DNA of 64,000 nucleotides from Branchiostoma floridae (taxonomy: Eukaryota > Chordata > Leptocardii > Amphioxiformes > Branchiostomatidae), in assembly GCF_000003815.2 (NCBI RefSeq), contig NC_049986.1, forward strand, positions 6,726,369 to 6,790,368, in the 5' to 3' direction. The notes beneath the pieces are model-generated. The model did not search any database. It was given only the letters and a program-made list of their open reading frames with translations, and was not told the DNA's origin. The position numbers were made by a program, and so were the translations under genes. Below, piece after piece: positions 21,083-30,419 of the stretch; position 1 is the stretch's first letter, and each line of letters opens with the position of its first letter.

Positions 21083-23977
21083 TCAACAACATAACTAAAG
21101 AATGGCTGGGAGGATTGGTTTCATTTCAACTGCAAACTAAAATCACTGCAGACACTCCGTTTTCTGCCTGCAAAAAAATTACATTCCCATCAAAGGAGGT
21201 GTAGGAATATGGAACGAGAAATAAGCTTATTTGCCGGTAAGCCACACTAAAGGTCAGGGTTTTGGCTTGCGTCATCTGGGAAGAAATCTCCTGTAATCTA
21301 AATTGCATGCCACATGCCTAAGGCCAAAGTCATAACGGCTACTGGATACTGGTATTGTTGACACTGTAAGAGGATATCAGCACATGACATGTTGTCAATA
21401 AGTTCAAGGTCCCCAATTTTCTTTTATCAATCATCCACATTCAGTATTCAAAAAGCATTTTCAGTATCACTGGGATTTTTGTAGTTAAAGATTTGATTAC
21501 TAAGATTACTTGAATATGCTGCAAACTGTCAAATTCAGATACAAAATTTTCCCCAAAAAATTACTCTTTTATTTATTCATTAGAGTTCACCGCATTTGTA
21601 CAATTGACATAAAAAGGTGACTATCATATTTTTAACATGTCAACCTGGAGAGAAGACTGTAAAGTTTGATCCTCTAACACCAAGAAAGGACCCCTGCTTC
21701 TTTTGATGAGTGTATTTAATGTATTCAAGGTGTGGCTCTACTCAAACAAAAGACCTCCGGCGTTACGTTCCAACCAAGAGAACGTCTGTAACCAAAGCCA
21801 CATACATTTTTGTACTCATTTACACCTGCGTCAAATGGGTGCCTTTTCAAAGGGCTCAACACAGAGCTGCCAGGGATTCAAACTTAGATTTAGAATTCTA
21901 ATTTGACACCTCAAACCTGAGACCACCTTGCCACCTTCTCTTTTACAATTATTGCGATTTACATGCAAAATACTTCCAATGAGTATGGACAACAGTTAGT
22001 TAAAAAAGTCACATGCTGTTCGCATAATTGCGTGAAATGTCGCATCTGGTGTTCGTCATTTTGAGGAAGTAATTCCCTCAGCAGGTTTTTAGAGCTTGAA
22101 TCTTTAATTCCCTGGCTCCATGTGTCTTTGAAGTTTCACCCGGGGAACCTATGCTTACAGCGGTTTGACATTCACGAATTATTGATGTGACTCAATAGTC
22201 ATATTGCCTGTAGCTTTATCAAAGCTTTGCAGGGATGAAATTTCTGTCAAGTGTGAACTTTACTGTGTTATAAGTTGTAAGGTTTTGTTGTGCATGGGTG
22301 ACTGATTTTCAATCTGCTGTTTTTAGCCTGAAGGGAAGTGGGAAGTGGTGAGCCGTCTTGAAAGCTTCCATTTAATGTAATCACCAGGGTTGAAGGTGGT
22401 TGTTTCTTCAGGGATGTATTAGGAAGTGAAAACGTCATAAGCGTGGTTGATAGAAGATTGCTTTCTCTCAGGAGCTTTACTTCCAAATGTGAAAGGTGAA
22501 ATAGCTTGAAGAGATGATTCCAGAAAAGGTATGTGTTGAAGTTAACATACAAATTATAAACCCCAGTTGCTTAAAGTAAGTTTCTATCGATGCTCAATCA
22601 ATGGAATACTTGATGATTCAAATACCCTCACTAATTGCATAATTGATAAGTTAATCAACCATAAATGTTCCATTATGGGTTTCATACTTAACTGTGATAA
22701 TCAACCAGTGGTGATGATTAAATGTACTAACAGGAAAATGATTTTGCCACACATGAATCAAAAGAAATGCTGAGTATAATATTTGTAACATCTTTTAACA
22801 TGTTTTCTAACAGCTGAAAAAATTTTTTATCATAACTCAAATAATTGATTTGTAGAATATCATAAAGCTCCATTTACAGTATATGGACTGCTCTAGAAAA
22901 CATGTTTAGAAGGTGAGCTAAAAATGTCAAAATTATAAAATATGCATGAAGGCTTTTAGTATATACAATGTACATTACAGTACATAGCACATGACCACAA
23001 TTGATGATGAGGATTATTCTGAGATAGATATGAGAGGGAGATCTCCTACAAATGAAGAAATTCAAAAATAGACATTTCAAGAAAATTAATTTTGGAGCAA
23101 TCTAATGTCGTATATGCTTTATTTCAGACTTGTTTCATTTTCGGTACACATTTTCCAATGCAAGTAAACCTTTAAAGATGAAACATGGCATTGACATAAA
23201 ACAAAGGCTGCATGAAAAAAACACTCTGAATATTATAAATGAAAGAAGTGCATGGTAAATAGAGCATGTCCCCAGATGTAATGAAATATTTTTTCCTTTT
23301 CATGGCAACCACAAAAGGCACAGTGAAGAACAGTACCCCTCTGATGAAAACAGATGAGGCGCTAAACACAGATGGCCGCATTTCATCATCTAGATGGCAT
23401 CCAACAAATGTGAAGACATGTCATTTTGTCCTGCATGTTTGGTATTCAATACCACCGGCAAACGACACTAAAAATCAATTTTTCATCATCACCGAATGTG
23501 CAAACATTCCTTAGGTCATCCCAATTGAGAAGGCAAATTTTGATACGTGCTGTTTTTATATAGATCAAAGCATGGCTTTGCAATCACCATTGATTGTGCT
23601 TTATCCAGATCCCAGTTTTCTGGAAAGGGACCAAACAAATTCAGTCCTAGGGAAAATGTCGGAAGAAATACTCACTCGACCGCTGGTTCTTGATGAAGTA
23701 GATCTGTAGACGTTCCTTGAAGGTGTTTTCGTTCACGTAGAACTCCACTTGTACCCTGAAGATGAAGGAAAGAAAATACCATCAGAAGCCCCATCGGTGA
23801 CAAATGCATTATCTGCCAACTGTCTGCCCCAAGCAAATAATTTGAGCCAGTGCCAGGCCTGGTAGATATCTGTAAGAAATTCTTTTATATCACCGGTTAC
23901 CTTGGTCCGGGGTTATTGGAAAATGCCGACACCACATCGGTGAAGGAAACGCTGGATTCCTCTATGTTCGGCCTCAT
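104..23977 (-). CDS. KCNT: Sodium-activated potassium channel, KCNT/Slo2 family, 5' ten coding exons (partial gene)
   Basis: Spliced gene on the minus strand, given here as its span. The ten exons listed below join with compatible phases to 342 codons without a stop. Seen in the product: a short N-terminus; S1 at about residues 58-77; a Cys-containing S1-S2 loop with an N-glycosylation sequon (NYT, residue 94); S2 about 118-138; S3 about 149-167; S4 about 168-190; S5 about 210-230; the selectivity filter TVGYGD at 256-261; S6 about 270-287; and the start of RCK1 from about 315. S4 lacks the regular arginine ladder, as is known for Slack/Slick channels. The family makes large-conductance K+ channels of the plasma membrane opened by cytosolic Na+, mainly in neurons. 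The rest of RCK1, RCK2 and the 3' end lie left of position 1. Several junctions appear to fall at the same residues as in vertebrate KCNT1/KCNT2 from memory. I cannot say which paralog it is nearer; an invertebrate would normally have one. Confidence 0.93.
977..1422. mobile_element. hAT-like non-autonomous DNA transposon, copy 1 (with 8-bp TSD)
   Basis: The 446-bp element has terminal inverted repeats TAGGGGTGGGTACC / GGTACCCACCCCTA. It is flanked by perfect 8-bp direct repeats GTGCTCAC at 969-976 and 1423-1430, the target-site size of hAT transposons. It has no coding capacity. Internal landmarks (a 'gtccggaaaaaa' block near the left end and repeated 'ggacctgaacc' near the right end) identify copies near 35018, 44301 and 54813. 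Confidence 0.85.
2064..2190. repeat. Minisatellite, about 21-bp unit
   Basis: Degenerate tandem units around 'gaacacacagaaactccaac' within KCNT intron 9. Unit copies differ by substitutions and small indels. Confidence 0.6.
2822..3002 (-). CDS. KCNT: KCNT exon 9 (residues 228-287, turret, pore, filter, S6)
   Basis: Acceptor CCTTCTACAG|C and donor CAG|GTAACC. It encodes [11 protein letters not shown], the pore helix ending [10 protein letters not shown] and S6 with [14 protein letters not shown]. The filter TVGYGD (residues 256-261) is the canonical K+ filter. CGIQHxERAG before the pore is characteristic of Slack/Slick rather than of Slo1 or Kv channels. Confidence 0.97.
3512..3606 (-). CDS. 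KCNT: KCNT exon 8 (residues 196-226, S4-S5 linker and S5)
   Basis: Acceptor TGTTCCAG|AAT and donor ACAAG|GTTAGT. The 95-nt exon encodes [17 protein letters not shown] then the S5 helix [14 protein letters not shown]. The last two bases join exon 9 to make Ser227. The linker N-D-L-x-R-A-x-Q-R-x-Q-S-A is a KCNT signature. Confidence 0.95.
3697..3960. repeat. Tandem duplication, about 170-bp unit, in KCNT intron 7
   Basis: Two direct copies starting near 3697 and 3867, each running 'tccttcagatga' then 'ttaatcacagcctt' then 'ttcagcac' then 'ggacagca'. A shorter third trace is near 4125. Nothing else is seen in this 659-bp intron. Confidence 0.65.
4266..4349 (-). CDS. KCNT: KCNT exon 7 (residues 168-195, S4 region)
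   Basis: Acceptor CTCACACAG|ATA and donor CTG|GTAAGT; phase 0, 28 codons. It encodes [14 protein letters not shown] then [14 protein letters not shown], the S4 and S4-S5 linker. The near-absence of spaced basic residues is the known reason these channels are only weakly voltage sensitive. Confidence 0.95.
5340..6235. repeat. Satellite, about 160-bp unit, 5-6 copies
   Basis: Repeated landmark 'acttctgacattcaaatc' (or close variants) near 5386, 5537, 5708, 5870, 6030 and 6200, each followed by 'aagcctactggactttttcc' and 'gacactggttatca'. The unit spacing is 150-172 bp, and copies have diverged by point changes and indels. Confidence 0.85.
6982..7119. repeat. Fold-back sequence in KCNT intron 6
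   Basis: Left arm 'tttctgtttttgggattttt' and right arm 'aaaaatcccaaaaacagaaa' are perfect inverted copies about 100 bp apart. The sequence between is AT-rich and non-coding. Confidence 0.75.
8062..8243. other. Assembly gap (182 N)
   Basis: A run of N inside KCNT intron 6. Reading frames that cross it are artefacts. Confidence 1.
8274..8368. repeat. Small inverted-repeat unit, about 95 bp
   Basis: The arms 'tgggagactggaag' and 'cttccagtctccca' sit at the two ends of the segment. It could be a very small MITE; no target duplication was confirmed because the assembly gap lies close by. Confidence 0.5.
8494..8848. mobile_element. TIR element, TAGGCCAC family, copy 1
   Basis: About 355 bp with inverted ends TAGGCCACA and TGTGGCCTA, then 'ttgcttctcgga' and its inverse 'aagaagcaacaaat'. 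Interior landmarks are 'gtggctctgaatggcaatat' and 'cctcaggctgttttt' (read on the opposite strand). Related copies lie at 54046-54418 and 60973-61331. No protein is encoded, so it is a MITE-type element. Confidence 0.75.
9324..9398 (-). CDS. KCNT: KCNT exon 6 (residues 143-167, S3)
   Basis: Acceptor ATCTCAG|GGC and donor ACA|GTAAGT; phase 0, 25 codons. It encodes [12 protein letters not shown] then [13 protein letters not shown], the S3 helix. The stretch [11 protein letters not shown] is nearly identical to vertebrate KCNT. This small exon has no long ORF of its own and is recognised from splice sites and homology. The next intron (about 5 kb) contains an assembly gap and a satellite. Confidence 0.93.
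9664..10056. mobile_element. MITE-like element with 31-bp perfect terminal inverted repeats
   Basis: The left arm 9664-9694 (beginning CACCTTTCTCACGCGGCGGC) is a perfect inverted copy of the right arm 10026-10056 (ending GCCGCCGCGTGAGAAAGGTG). The interior is AT-rich with no credible ORF. It occupies most of KCNT intron 5 and ends 42 nt past the splice donor of exon 5. The superfamily is unknown. Confidence 0.8.
10099..10158 (-). CDS. KCNT: KCNT exon 5 (residues 123-142, S2)
   Basis: Acceptor TTTTACAG|GTT and donor AAG|GTATGT; phase 0 on both sides, exactly 20 codons. It encodes the S2 helix [20 protein letters not shown], which matches KCNT almost residue for residue in its core (ISFLET and LSYK). 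An element with 31-bp perfect terminal inverted repeats lies 42 nt beyond the donor. Confidence 0.93.
10689..10797 (-). CDS. KCNT: KCNT exon 4 (residues 87-122, S1-S2 extracellular loop)
   Basis: Acceptor TTTTCAG|C and donor CAG|GTGGGG. It encodes [16 protein letters not shown] then WVNR and PIWGIQ. Two cysteines (86 from the split codon, and 89) and the sequon NYT fit the short extracellular loop between S1 and S2. The pattern E-I-x-W followed by W-V-x-R matches the same loop of vertebrate KCNT proteins. The loop sequence is otherwise less conserved than its neighbours. Confidence 0.88.
11853..12055. mobile_element. Fold-back MITE (GGTTACCCC family), copy 1, in KCNT intron 3
   Basis: Starts with 'gttcaccttaatccgtgggt' and ends with the inverse 'ggttaccccacggataaagg'. 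The central part is degraded compared with the better palindromes at 32566 and 33295. Confidence 0.6.
12121..12431. mobile_element. GC-rich TIR element abutting KCNT exon 3
   Basis: The ends TAAGGGCACAA and TTGTGCCCTTA are perfect inverse copies, with further partial inverse similarity inward. The bases outside extend the palindrome to AGCTAAGGGCACAA / TTGTGCCCTTAGCT. It is clearly more GC-rich than the surrounding intron. It lies 17 nt from the exon boundary at 12449, inside the intron. Confidence 0.75.
12449..12548 (-). CDS. KCNT: KCNT exon 3 (residues 54-85, S1)
   Basis: Acceptor TTTTCTCAG|GT and donor TG|GTAAGT. The exon encodes [15 protein letters not shown] and onward, which is the cytoplasmic block before S1 plus the S1 helix, ending DPSKAK. 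Phase fits both sides: A+GT gives Ser with exon 2, and TG+C gives Cys with exon 4. A TIR element ends about 14-18 nt beyond the donor (see 12121-12431). Confidence 0.92.
16745..17195. repeat. Satellite, about 111-bp unit, 4 copies
   Basis: Repeating landmark 'ttgcatactttggcatcatc' at 16785, 16896, 17011 and (diverged) 17121, each followed by 'aatgagcatttcttc' and 'gcatgtcttgccaat'. Spacing is 110-115 bp. Some units stay open in one plus frame, but this looks fortuitous. Confidence 0.85.
18525..18706. mobile_element. TIR element TA-CAGTCAAACCTG family, copy 1
   Basis: A 182-bp element beginning TACAGTCAAACCTGTCTA and ending with the inverse CAGGTTTGACTGTA. The interior consists of repeated 'gtggccactatagacaggtg' type modules. 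The flanking TA suggests a TA target site as in Tc1/mariner-like elements, but no transposase is present. Confidence 0.8.
18743..18924. mobile_element. TIR element TA-CAGTCAAACCTG family, copy 2 (tandem)
   Basis: Also 182 bp, in the same orientation as copy 1 and separated from it by 36 bp. I count three base differences between the two copies, so the duplication is recent relative to other repeats here. Confidence 0.82.
19842..20030. mobile_element. Small MITE with CCAGGTGCCAT ends
   Basis: The left end 'accaggtgccataataccgc' is mirrored at the right end by 'gcggtatcatggcacctggt' with one mismatch. About 190 bp, AT-rich interior, no ORF. Confidence 0.7.
21049..21079. repeat. (TG)n microsatellite
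   Basis: About 15 uninterrupted TG dinucleotides in KCNT intron 2. Confidence 0.95.
23676..23755 (-). CDS. KCNT: KCNT exon 2 (residues 27-52)
   Basis: Acceptor TTCAG|GG and donor A|GTGAGT. The 80-nt exon carries the conserved pre-S1 block [12 protein letters not shown] followed by [14 protein letters not shown], a hallmark of KCNT channels. Only 145 nt of intron separate it from exon 1. The next intron toward exon 3 is about 11.1 kb. Confidence 0.93.
23901..23977 (-). CDS. KCNT: KCNT exon 1 (initiator Met, residues 1-25 plus 2 nt)
   Basis: The ATG is at 23977-23975, with G at -3. An in-frame TGA lies 18 nt upstream (23998-23996), so this is the first possible start in this transcript. The peptide begins [10 protein letters not shown] and ends NNPGP. 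The donor is AG|GTAACC at 23900, and the split codon AG+G gives Arg with exon 2. The N-terminus is short, like KCNT2 or the short Slack isoform. Vertebrate Slack has alternative first exons, so a second upstream start exon is possible but was not seen. Confidence 0.85.
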
Positions 23978-24260
23978 GGCTGACTCAAGAATTCTTCAAG
24001 TATGATCTAGTGCCTCAGCCAACAGCTTGAGCATCTAGCTGCATCCACAAGGATATTATAATGAGGCGAGGGTGAGGGTGGGGTCAGGTGTAGGACCCTG
24101 ATCTCCCGATAGTGCCCACAAGAGTGCCGCTGTGCATCCCGAGTAATTGTTACTCCCCCAGCAGGCCCCAGGTGACGACACACTACACCCGCAACCGGTA
24201 ATGACGGTTACTGATCAAAAAGGGGTTGGCCCTGTTTGGGCTGACTCCGCGCTCCACCAA
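23978..24260 (-). promoter_or_regulatory. Candidate KCNT 5' leader and promoter region
   Basis: Sequence immediately upstream of the KCNT ATG is more GC-rich than its surroundings, with G-rich blocks such as 'gagggtgaggg' (plus strand). It includes the in-frame TGA that fixes the start. No TATA box or initiator could be assigned, so the transcription start is unknown. Confidence 0.3.
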
Positions 24261-25794
24261 AGGAAGCACAGCATGTCATTTATACGGCTGCTATAGATTA
24301 GATATATGTTTTACACCCCGCTTAACGCAATTTAGATCTCCTCACAAATGTTACGTAGAAAATAGATCGAACAATTTTATCTATGCATCGCACAGAGGCA
24401 GATAATGCTTTTGGCAAGTTTCCAAGGCATTTGACAGGTAATAGGGGCCTGGAAAAGGGTATTGGCAGAAGAATCCTCCAGGGAAGAGGAACAAACTGGT
24501 AACAGATTATCACAGATTAGTAGGCGGAATATGAAATAAGAACTGTACGCAATATACCATTGATAAGGCATATTGACGGCTGAGACACAACGATTTACCT
24601 GTTTCGAGGTTTTAATAAAAAAAAGTCTTCATCAGAATGACAAGAGAGTGATACCACACTTGCTTTTATAGCCTTAACTCTCAAATAGGGAATATGAAAA
24701 ACTGGTGCCAGCTTATCATAGATAAGTAGGCGGAATATGAAATGAAAACTATGCGCAATACAGCTTCTGTAGCAGTTAGATATGAATGCTTGAGTTACAG
24801 AAAAAGATAAGCTGAAATCGGAAAATTTGTATTCAAAAATGAAAAACAGTTCTTCATGCTTCATCACATCAGGACATTGGTATCCTATATAGGCCATCCA
24901 GGGAAAGACTTGATGAGTTTTTCCTTTAACATGCAATCGAGAGCATCTGCCTAATTTCTTTATTGGAAATTTTACAATGGTCCAAAAACTCCTGGGAATG
25001 TGAGCACGTAGTTATTAGCTCATCCCTCATATAAGGACTACAGAAGTGTTTAACCTCAGGAGTGTAGGAACCAAAAAAGTAATTGCACCAGTGTGTTGAA
25101 ATGAAATTAAAGGAGAAAGGTATTTCAAAAGGTGGACATTTGTATAAAAATTTCTATCTTTAGAAGACAACTATTCTACCACACTATCTAAAAAGTCACA
25201 TTATTTTGTTAGATGAAGTAGAACTGATTACATTAATTTCAGTAATTTTTTTCAACAACATCTCAAATGTTAAAGAGTACACAGTAAACACCCACATAAA
25301 AATGGGTGAATTTATATGTATTGTGCTCATATATTTGTTTATGCATTAGATTTCAAAAGAACAAGCTAATCCAAGAACCATGAAGTAAGATTGATAAGAC
25401 TTGCATCACACAATTTAATGATATCAATTTGAAAACACAGATTTTACTGTCAGTACGGAAATTCATAGTGTTTCATAGAGCATATCGATTCTGCTGTGCT
25501 TTTATTAGTTTGAACAGTTATCAGTCAAAACACCTGTCTCATAGATGAGATTACAACTGACAGAGATGAATGGTGCCCAGATGAAATCTACCAGTCCCAC
25601 CTTAAAACATTACAGTGCTGATTGATTGTTGTTTTTATGGATGATAAAACTGAGATGTTGCTATAGATAAGTTGATGGAAAAAAGGAAAGGAAATTAATC
25701 TCGATCCAGTTTTAGCTTACTGAAGAGCTAGTCTTTTACTGGTCGTGACAGAGAGGACAGACAGTATGTACAGTATTTACAGGTTCATTGTACC

Positions 25795-25970
25795 AGCCTG
25801 AGGGAAATTCTTTTCTAATGAACAGTGGACCATGGCTTAACATCCAGTCCTAAGTACTGCAATCATTTCTGGTAGCATGCATGTTGGTTGAGCAACACAA
25901 CCAGAATCAGACTCACAGCTTCTTGTTTCAGAGACAGGGCTGCTAACCAATGGACTACGCGTGCTACCAT
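25795..25970 (-). mobile_element. tRNA-derived SINE, unsplit copy
   Basis: On the minus strand it carries a pol III A box TAGTCCATTGG (25957-25947) followed by 'ttagcagccctgtctctg', a degenerate B box and then a body reading 'ggatgttaagccatgg'. It corresponds along its length to the plus-strand SINE at 46089 that is split by a piggyBac-like element. Here the TTAA (25837-25840) is intact, so this copy is the natural empty site. Confidence 0.75.
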
Positions 25971-28504
25971 TTACTGGTAAGATTGCAGGAACTAGTTTAA
26001 GTTTAAAAAGGCTTCAAGGATGTGCACAAAATAAAGACAATTAGTTTTCACAACAGCTGTATGCACAATCTTTGATTCTTTTTACAATTTCATTAGCAAA
26101 TGCAGTAGAATTGGTTGAATTCCTGCATAGGAAGATGATTGAAAACCCTATTCAAACATGCAGCACTGCTAAAGTCAGCGACCCCTAAATGATGTATGAT
26201 TATGCAAACTAGCTATCTATATTTGATATGATTTGTGCTTCATTGCATTCTTCAAGTTTATATTACACATACAGCTCATAATAATTAGGATAAAAAGCCT
26301 GTTTTGAAAAGAAATAGAAAAAGAAAAAAAATGTATTTTCAAAGGCTGTACTGCCCTGTCCTTGTGTTTCTAGCAACAACCATTACATTAAACATGGGTA
26401 CACGAATATTCCCTTAAAGAGCCTTCAGTATTCAGTGTCTATAAAGCCTACTAGATCATCAAACATACAAAATTGCAGTTCCATAACAATCCAACAGAGT
26501 TGCTTCAGATTTGATATTTCACCAGGTCTGGTTGGCCCATATGCCTTGAAGCTCCTCATGTCAATATGGCATCACAACTGCATTACCAAGTATTTCCAAT
26601 AGAGGGCAATTTTGTACAGCACGGTTTAGAACTACTCTTCAGGATGCTTATAGACTTGCTAGAGAGTAGGATTCATCAAGTTCTAACACATTGTTGTTTC
26701 AATCAGATTATATAGTACAGAACCAGACAAGCTAAGATAAGCTTTCAGGTATATTATGCTGAAAGCATAGCTTAATATTTATATAGCACTGTATATATAC
26801 AGGTGCACTGCATATAATTAGAAAGTATAGGGGTTCAGACCACTAGCATAAAATTCAGTCTGACCATGAAGAAAACATTATATGTCATGACACATGTACA
26901 ATGAATACACACACGGTTTCTCTCCTTGGTGCTGAATTAGGAACTGTTGTTCATATACTTGATAATTGCAGAAAACTTACATATAATTACCTTCTCTGTG
27001 TTACATGCTCAAAGATTGCTATGTTTGGTGTTCAAGTATTGCTTGCCTGTGAGAACTGTAACAAATGTTTAGTCAAAAAAGAATATTAATCTTACTAAAC
27101 TTATATATATGATATGGATAATGTATTGTGCCAAAACATATCTCATTACATCCTACCTACCTACCTAGTCCCTTGACCATTGTATCAATTTAAAAAAAAT
27201 ACAATGGCCTGTAAAAATAGTATGAATCTTACTGGAAGATCAGCATGGGAAATGAAAAGAAGCATTTAGGTATCATTGGACATTTGTCTGATTTTATAAC
27301 ATTCGGTTCACATTTATGGTTCGCATCAGCCCCAATACCTGGAACACCTTTGATTGAGAAAAATATGAAATATGATATTCTGGACTAATAGATTAAATGG
27401 TAACATTTCCTCTCTTGAATACGGATAAAAAAGATAATGTGCACATTTTGAAACCAAAGTGTGGTCTGTTCATATACATGCACTTATACAAGACAATAAT
27501 CTGGTGACAGATTAGCTGTCATCTGCACTACTGGAAACCACATTCCCAGGAAATAGGATGTAACATCCCTGTAGTGTGGCTCATGTAACAAGATCAAAGG
27601 TCTTGAGTGGAATCCCTCCGATGCCTTTTCTGATGTTTTTCCACTCTAGAAGATGTGCAGTGTCATATTGTTTACATTACATCCGGTCCAAATTTACAGT
27701 AGATATCTGCGTTCTGACCGGTCCGTATTTTACAGTATGGGGTGGGGCTCCAAGGTTCAATTCGAACGAATTGAATTTGATTAAATGCACTGCAGGTTGA
27801 AAATTTGTTTCTTTGCCTAGCTGGTTCTTTTGTTCGAATTGACAAAGTTGTTGACACAATGTGGAGTTGATGTTGCGTCTTTTGCTACCTTTTTTTGCGA
27901 TAACTTGAGTTTTCTCAGCTTGGCATGATATGAATAAAATACAATATGGGGTATTCCGTATTGGCCTCAGTCCTGACCCTCCCGCAGGTCAGATCTAACG
28001 ACAGCTGGGCGGTACCTTGGGTGATATAGAACACCCTGTGCTGTATTGTATTTCTACTTGATTTATAAGAGATGAACAGTTCTAATTACATTTTGTAGTT
28101 TCTAGCAAGTTTAGATTGCATTATGGGAATATGTAGTTATTAGATTTGGTTATAGTGTTCAAGTTTGGCATAAATATTTCATAATGCTTACAAAATAGCA
28201 GTCTCAACTTGCCTACTAATATATGACCTTTGATACACATGTGCACTCACTTATAAAATATGTCACACTAGTTAGATTAAGCTCAAAGATAATCTTGTTG
28301 ACTTTCATGGTAATCATATCAAATCTGAACTTGCTCATACTATATATGATCTGGCAAACAAATCAATCTACTCTGTCGGAAAGGTTAGAGCCTTTCTGCA
28401 AAATTTCTTTGCCCGTGGCTGCCATTATACTTGTTGGCCCAGTAATACTGCAAGGAGGGGCCAAAAAAAGCTCTTGATCTATATTGTAGTGGGTTTGCAG
28501 TACA

Positions 28505-29645
28505 TGCTATTAAAGAATCAGGTGGACATATTGACATGGAGGGCAGGCGGGAGGGCCTACTGATATTGGTCAGAGCTGGGATGTAGAATACATGGCTGTG
28601 TCACGGTGGCATTGATCCAAAAAGACCACAGGCCACACAGAAACTCCCTGTGAATCCCAATGTGAGTGATACGTTTGATGCTAAAAGATGGACAGACATT
28701 GACTCCTACTCATCCGAAGAGTAGATTTCAGATGAATACAGTTATAAAGGTTACACATGAATACTGCAACATTCAGTAGGCTGCATGACATAGAGGGCAG
28801 GTAGCTTACTGATATTGGTCAAAGCTGGGCTATAGAATACATGGCTGTGTCACTGTTTGATCCAAAAAGACCACAGGCCACGCGGAAACTCCGTGTGAAT
28901 CCCAATGTTAGCAATAAGTTTGGTGCTGAAATATGGCCACTACAGCCAGACAATGACTCCTACTTATTATAACATCTCACCAAATAAGAGAAGACACTTG
29001 ATCTTTTATGAACACATTTGTGAAGGTTATACATGAATACTGAAACATTCTGTAGCCTGCCTGACATAGAGGCCAGGCAGTCTAATGACATTGGTCATTC
29101 TACTGAGCTTGTAGAATACATGGCGCCAGCTGTGTCATTGATCCAAAAAGACCACAGGCCACACAAAAACTATGTGTGAATCCCAATGTGAGCAATAAGT
29201 TTGGTGCTGAAATATGGCCACTACAGCCAGACATTGACTCCTACTCCTCACAACATCTCACCTGGTAATACATATAGAAGACACTTGATTTTTGATGAAC
29301 AAAGTTGTAAAAGTTACACATGAATACTGAAATGGTCAGTAGGCTGCCTGACATAGAGGGCAGGTGGCCTACTGATAAAGGCCTGAGCTAAAATGTACAA
29401 TACACGGCTGTGTCACGGTCATATTGATCCAAAAAGACCGCAGGGCATATAGAAACTCCCTGTGAATTCCAATGTGAGCGAGAATTTTGGTGCCAAAAGA
29501 TGGCCACTACAGCCAGACACTGACTCCTACTTATTACAACATCTCACCAAGTAAGAGAAGACACTTGAATTTTGATGAAAACGTTTGTTGAATGAAAGGG
29601 TTACACCATGAATACTGCAACCCAGTCAGTAACCCCCCAGGAAAG
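28505..29645. repeat. Satellite, about 250-290-bp unit, 4 copies, running into an assembly gap
   Basis: The landmark 'gacatagagggcag' recurs near 28535, 28788, 29063 and 29350, each followed by 'atccaaaaagaccacaggcc', 'tgactcctact' and 'ttacacatgaatactg'. Spacing grows from about 253 to 287 bp through insertions. The array ends close to a 100-N gap, which probably marks collapsed copies. Confidence 0.85.
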
Positions 29646-29670
29646 CTATAAAATGGCAAATCCCAGCCAT

Positions 29671-29770
29671 NNNNNNNNNNNNNNNNNNNNNNNNNNNNNN
29701 NNNNNNNNNNNNNNNNNNNNNNNNNNNNNNNNNNNNNNNNNNNNNNNNNNNNNNNNNNNNNNNNNNNNNN
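29671..29770. other. Assembly gap (100 N)
   Basis: A run of exactly 100 N just after the satellite, probably a gap of unknown true size. Confidence 1.
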
Positions 29771-30040
29771 AAGATAGGAATGAAAGTCATTAGCAAAGTG
29801 ACTGTCTTAAGCTTAAGCCAACATATAATCATGTGGAGGGCAGTGCACTGCACTAAAGGATGATGAGAAGCTTTCAACCCTAATGCCTTTCTTTATCCTA
29901 CACCCACTACACGGTTATTTTTCAAGCTTGACTTATGCCTAAAGAGTGACACTTTAAATGAACAGGTTTACCATATATTAGTGCTTTCTAATCCTCTACC
30001 ATCTGTGTTCCCAACCTAGGTAGGCATTATGGGCACACAG

Positions 30041-30419
30041 TTAGGCCTAGAAAAAAAATGTTGTGTTTCCTGTTTCCCTACCTACCCCAGAAAAACCTGC
30101 CAACCCTACATTTTTTTAGGTGGGCAGTGTCGTCACGTAGCTTTCAGTTAGAATTTTTATTCAGCCTGCTTCTTATTGAAGTAAAAACACTGCTTGTCCT
30201 ATCAAATGAAGGATAGATGTTATCGATTTTGCACAAAATTAAAAGTTTGACATTGAAAGACAAGCTTTCCTCATGCATGTCAGTTTACTTTGTTCAACTG
30301 CATTGTAATATGTATCATTGTTTTGGCTGGCCTAAAGAAATTGCAAAAAGATAATCCCTACCTACTGACCTTAATTTTTTCAGAACTGAAACAGAAAACA
30401 CAACATTTTGTATAGGCCA
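30041..30419 (+). mobile_element. TTAGGCCTAG MITE family, copy 1
   Basis: Begins TTAGGCCTAGAAAAA then 'gttgtgtttcctgtttccct' and ends with the inverse 'acagaaaacacaacatttt' and TATAGGCC. About 380 bp, interior landmark 'cagcctgcttcttattgaag'. Two more copies lie at 40099-40522 and 40691-41080. Confidence 0.8.

Larger units (their letters stand above)
12549..23675. other. KCNT intron 2 (about 11.1 kb)
   Basis: Contains two short TTAACCCTTG repeats near 14801 and 14847 that resemble piggyBac ends but have no partner, the four-copy satellite at 16745-17195, the tandem TIR pair 18525-18924, the MITE at 19842-20030 and a (TG)n tract at 21049-21079. Otherwise it is plain AT-rich sequence with no coding signal recognised. 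Confidence 0.75.

Noticed and set aside
20835-21098. 87-codon plus-strand ORF ending in a VCVCVC run
   Set aside because: The C-terminal part is translation of the (TG)n microsatellite; no homology is recognised.
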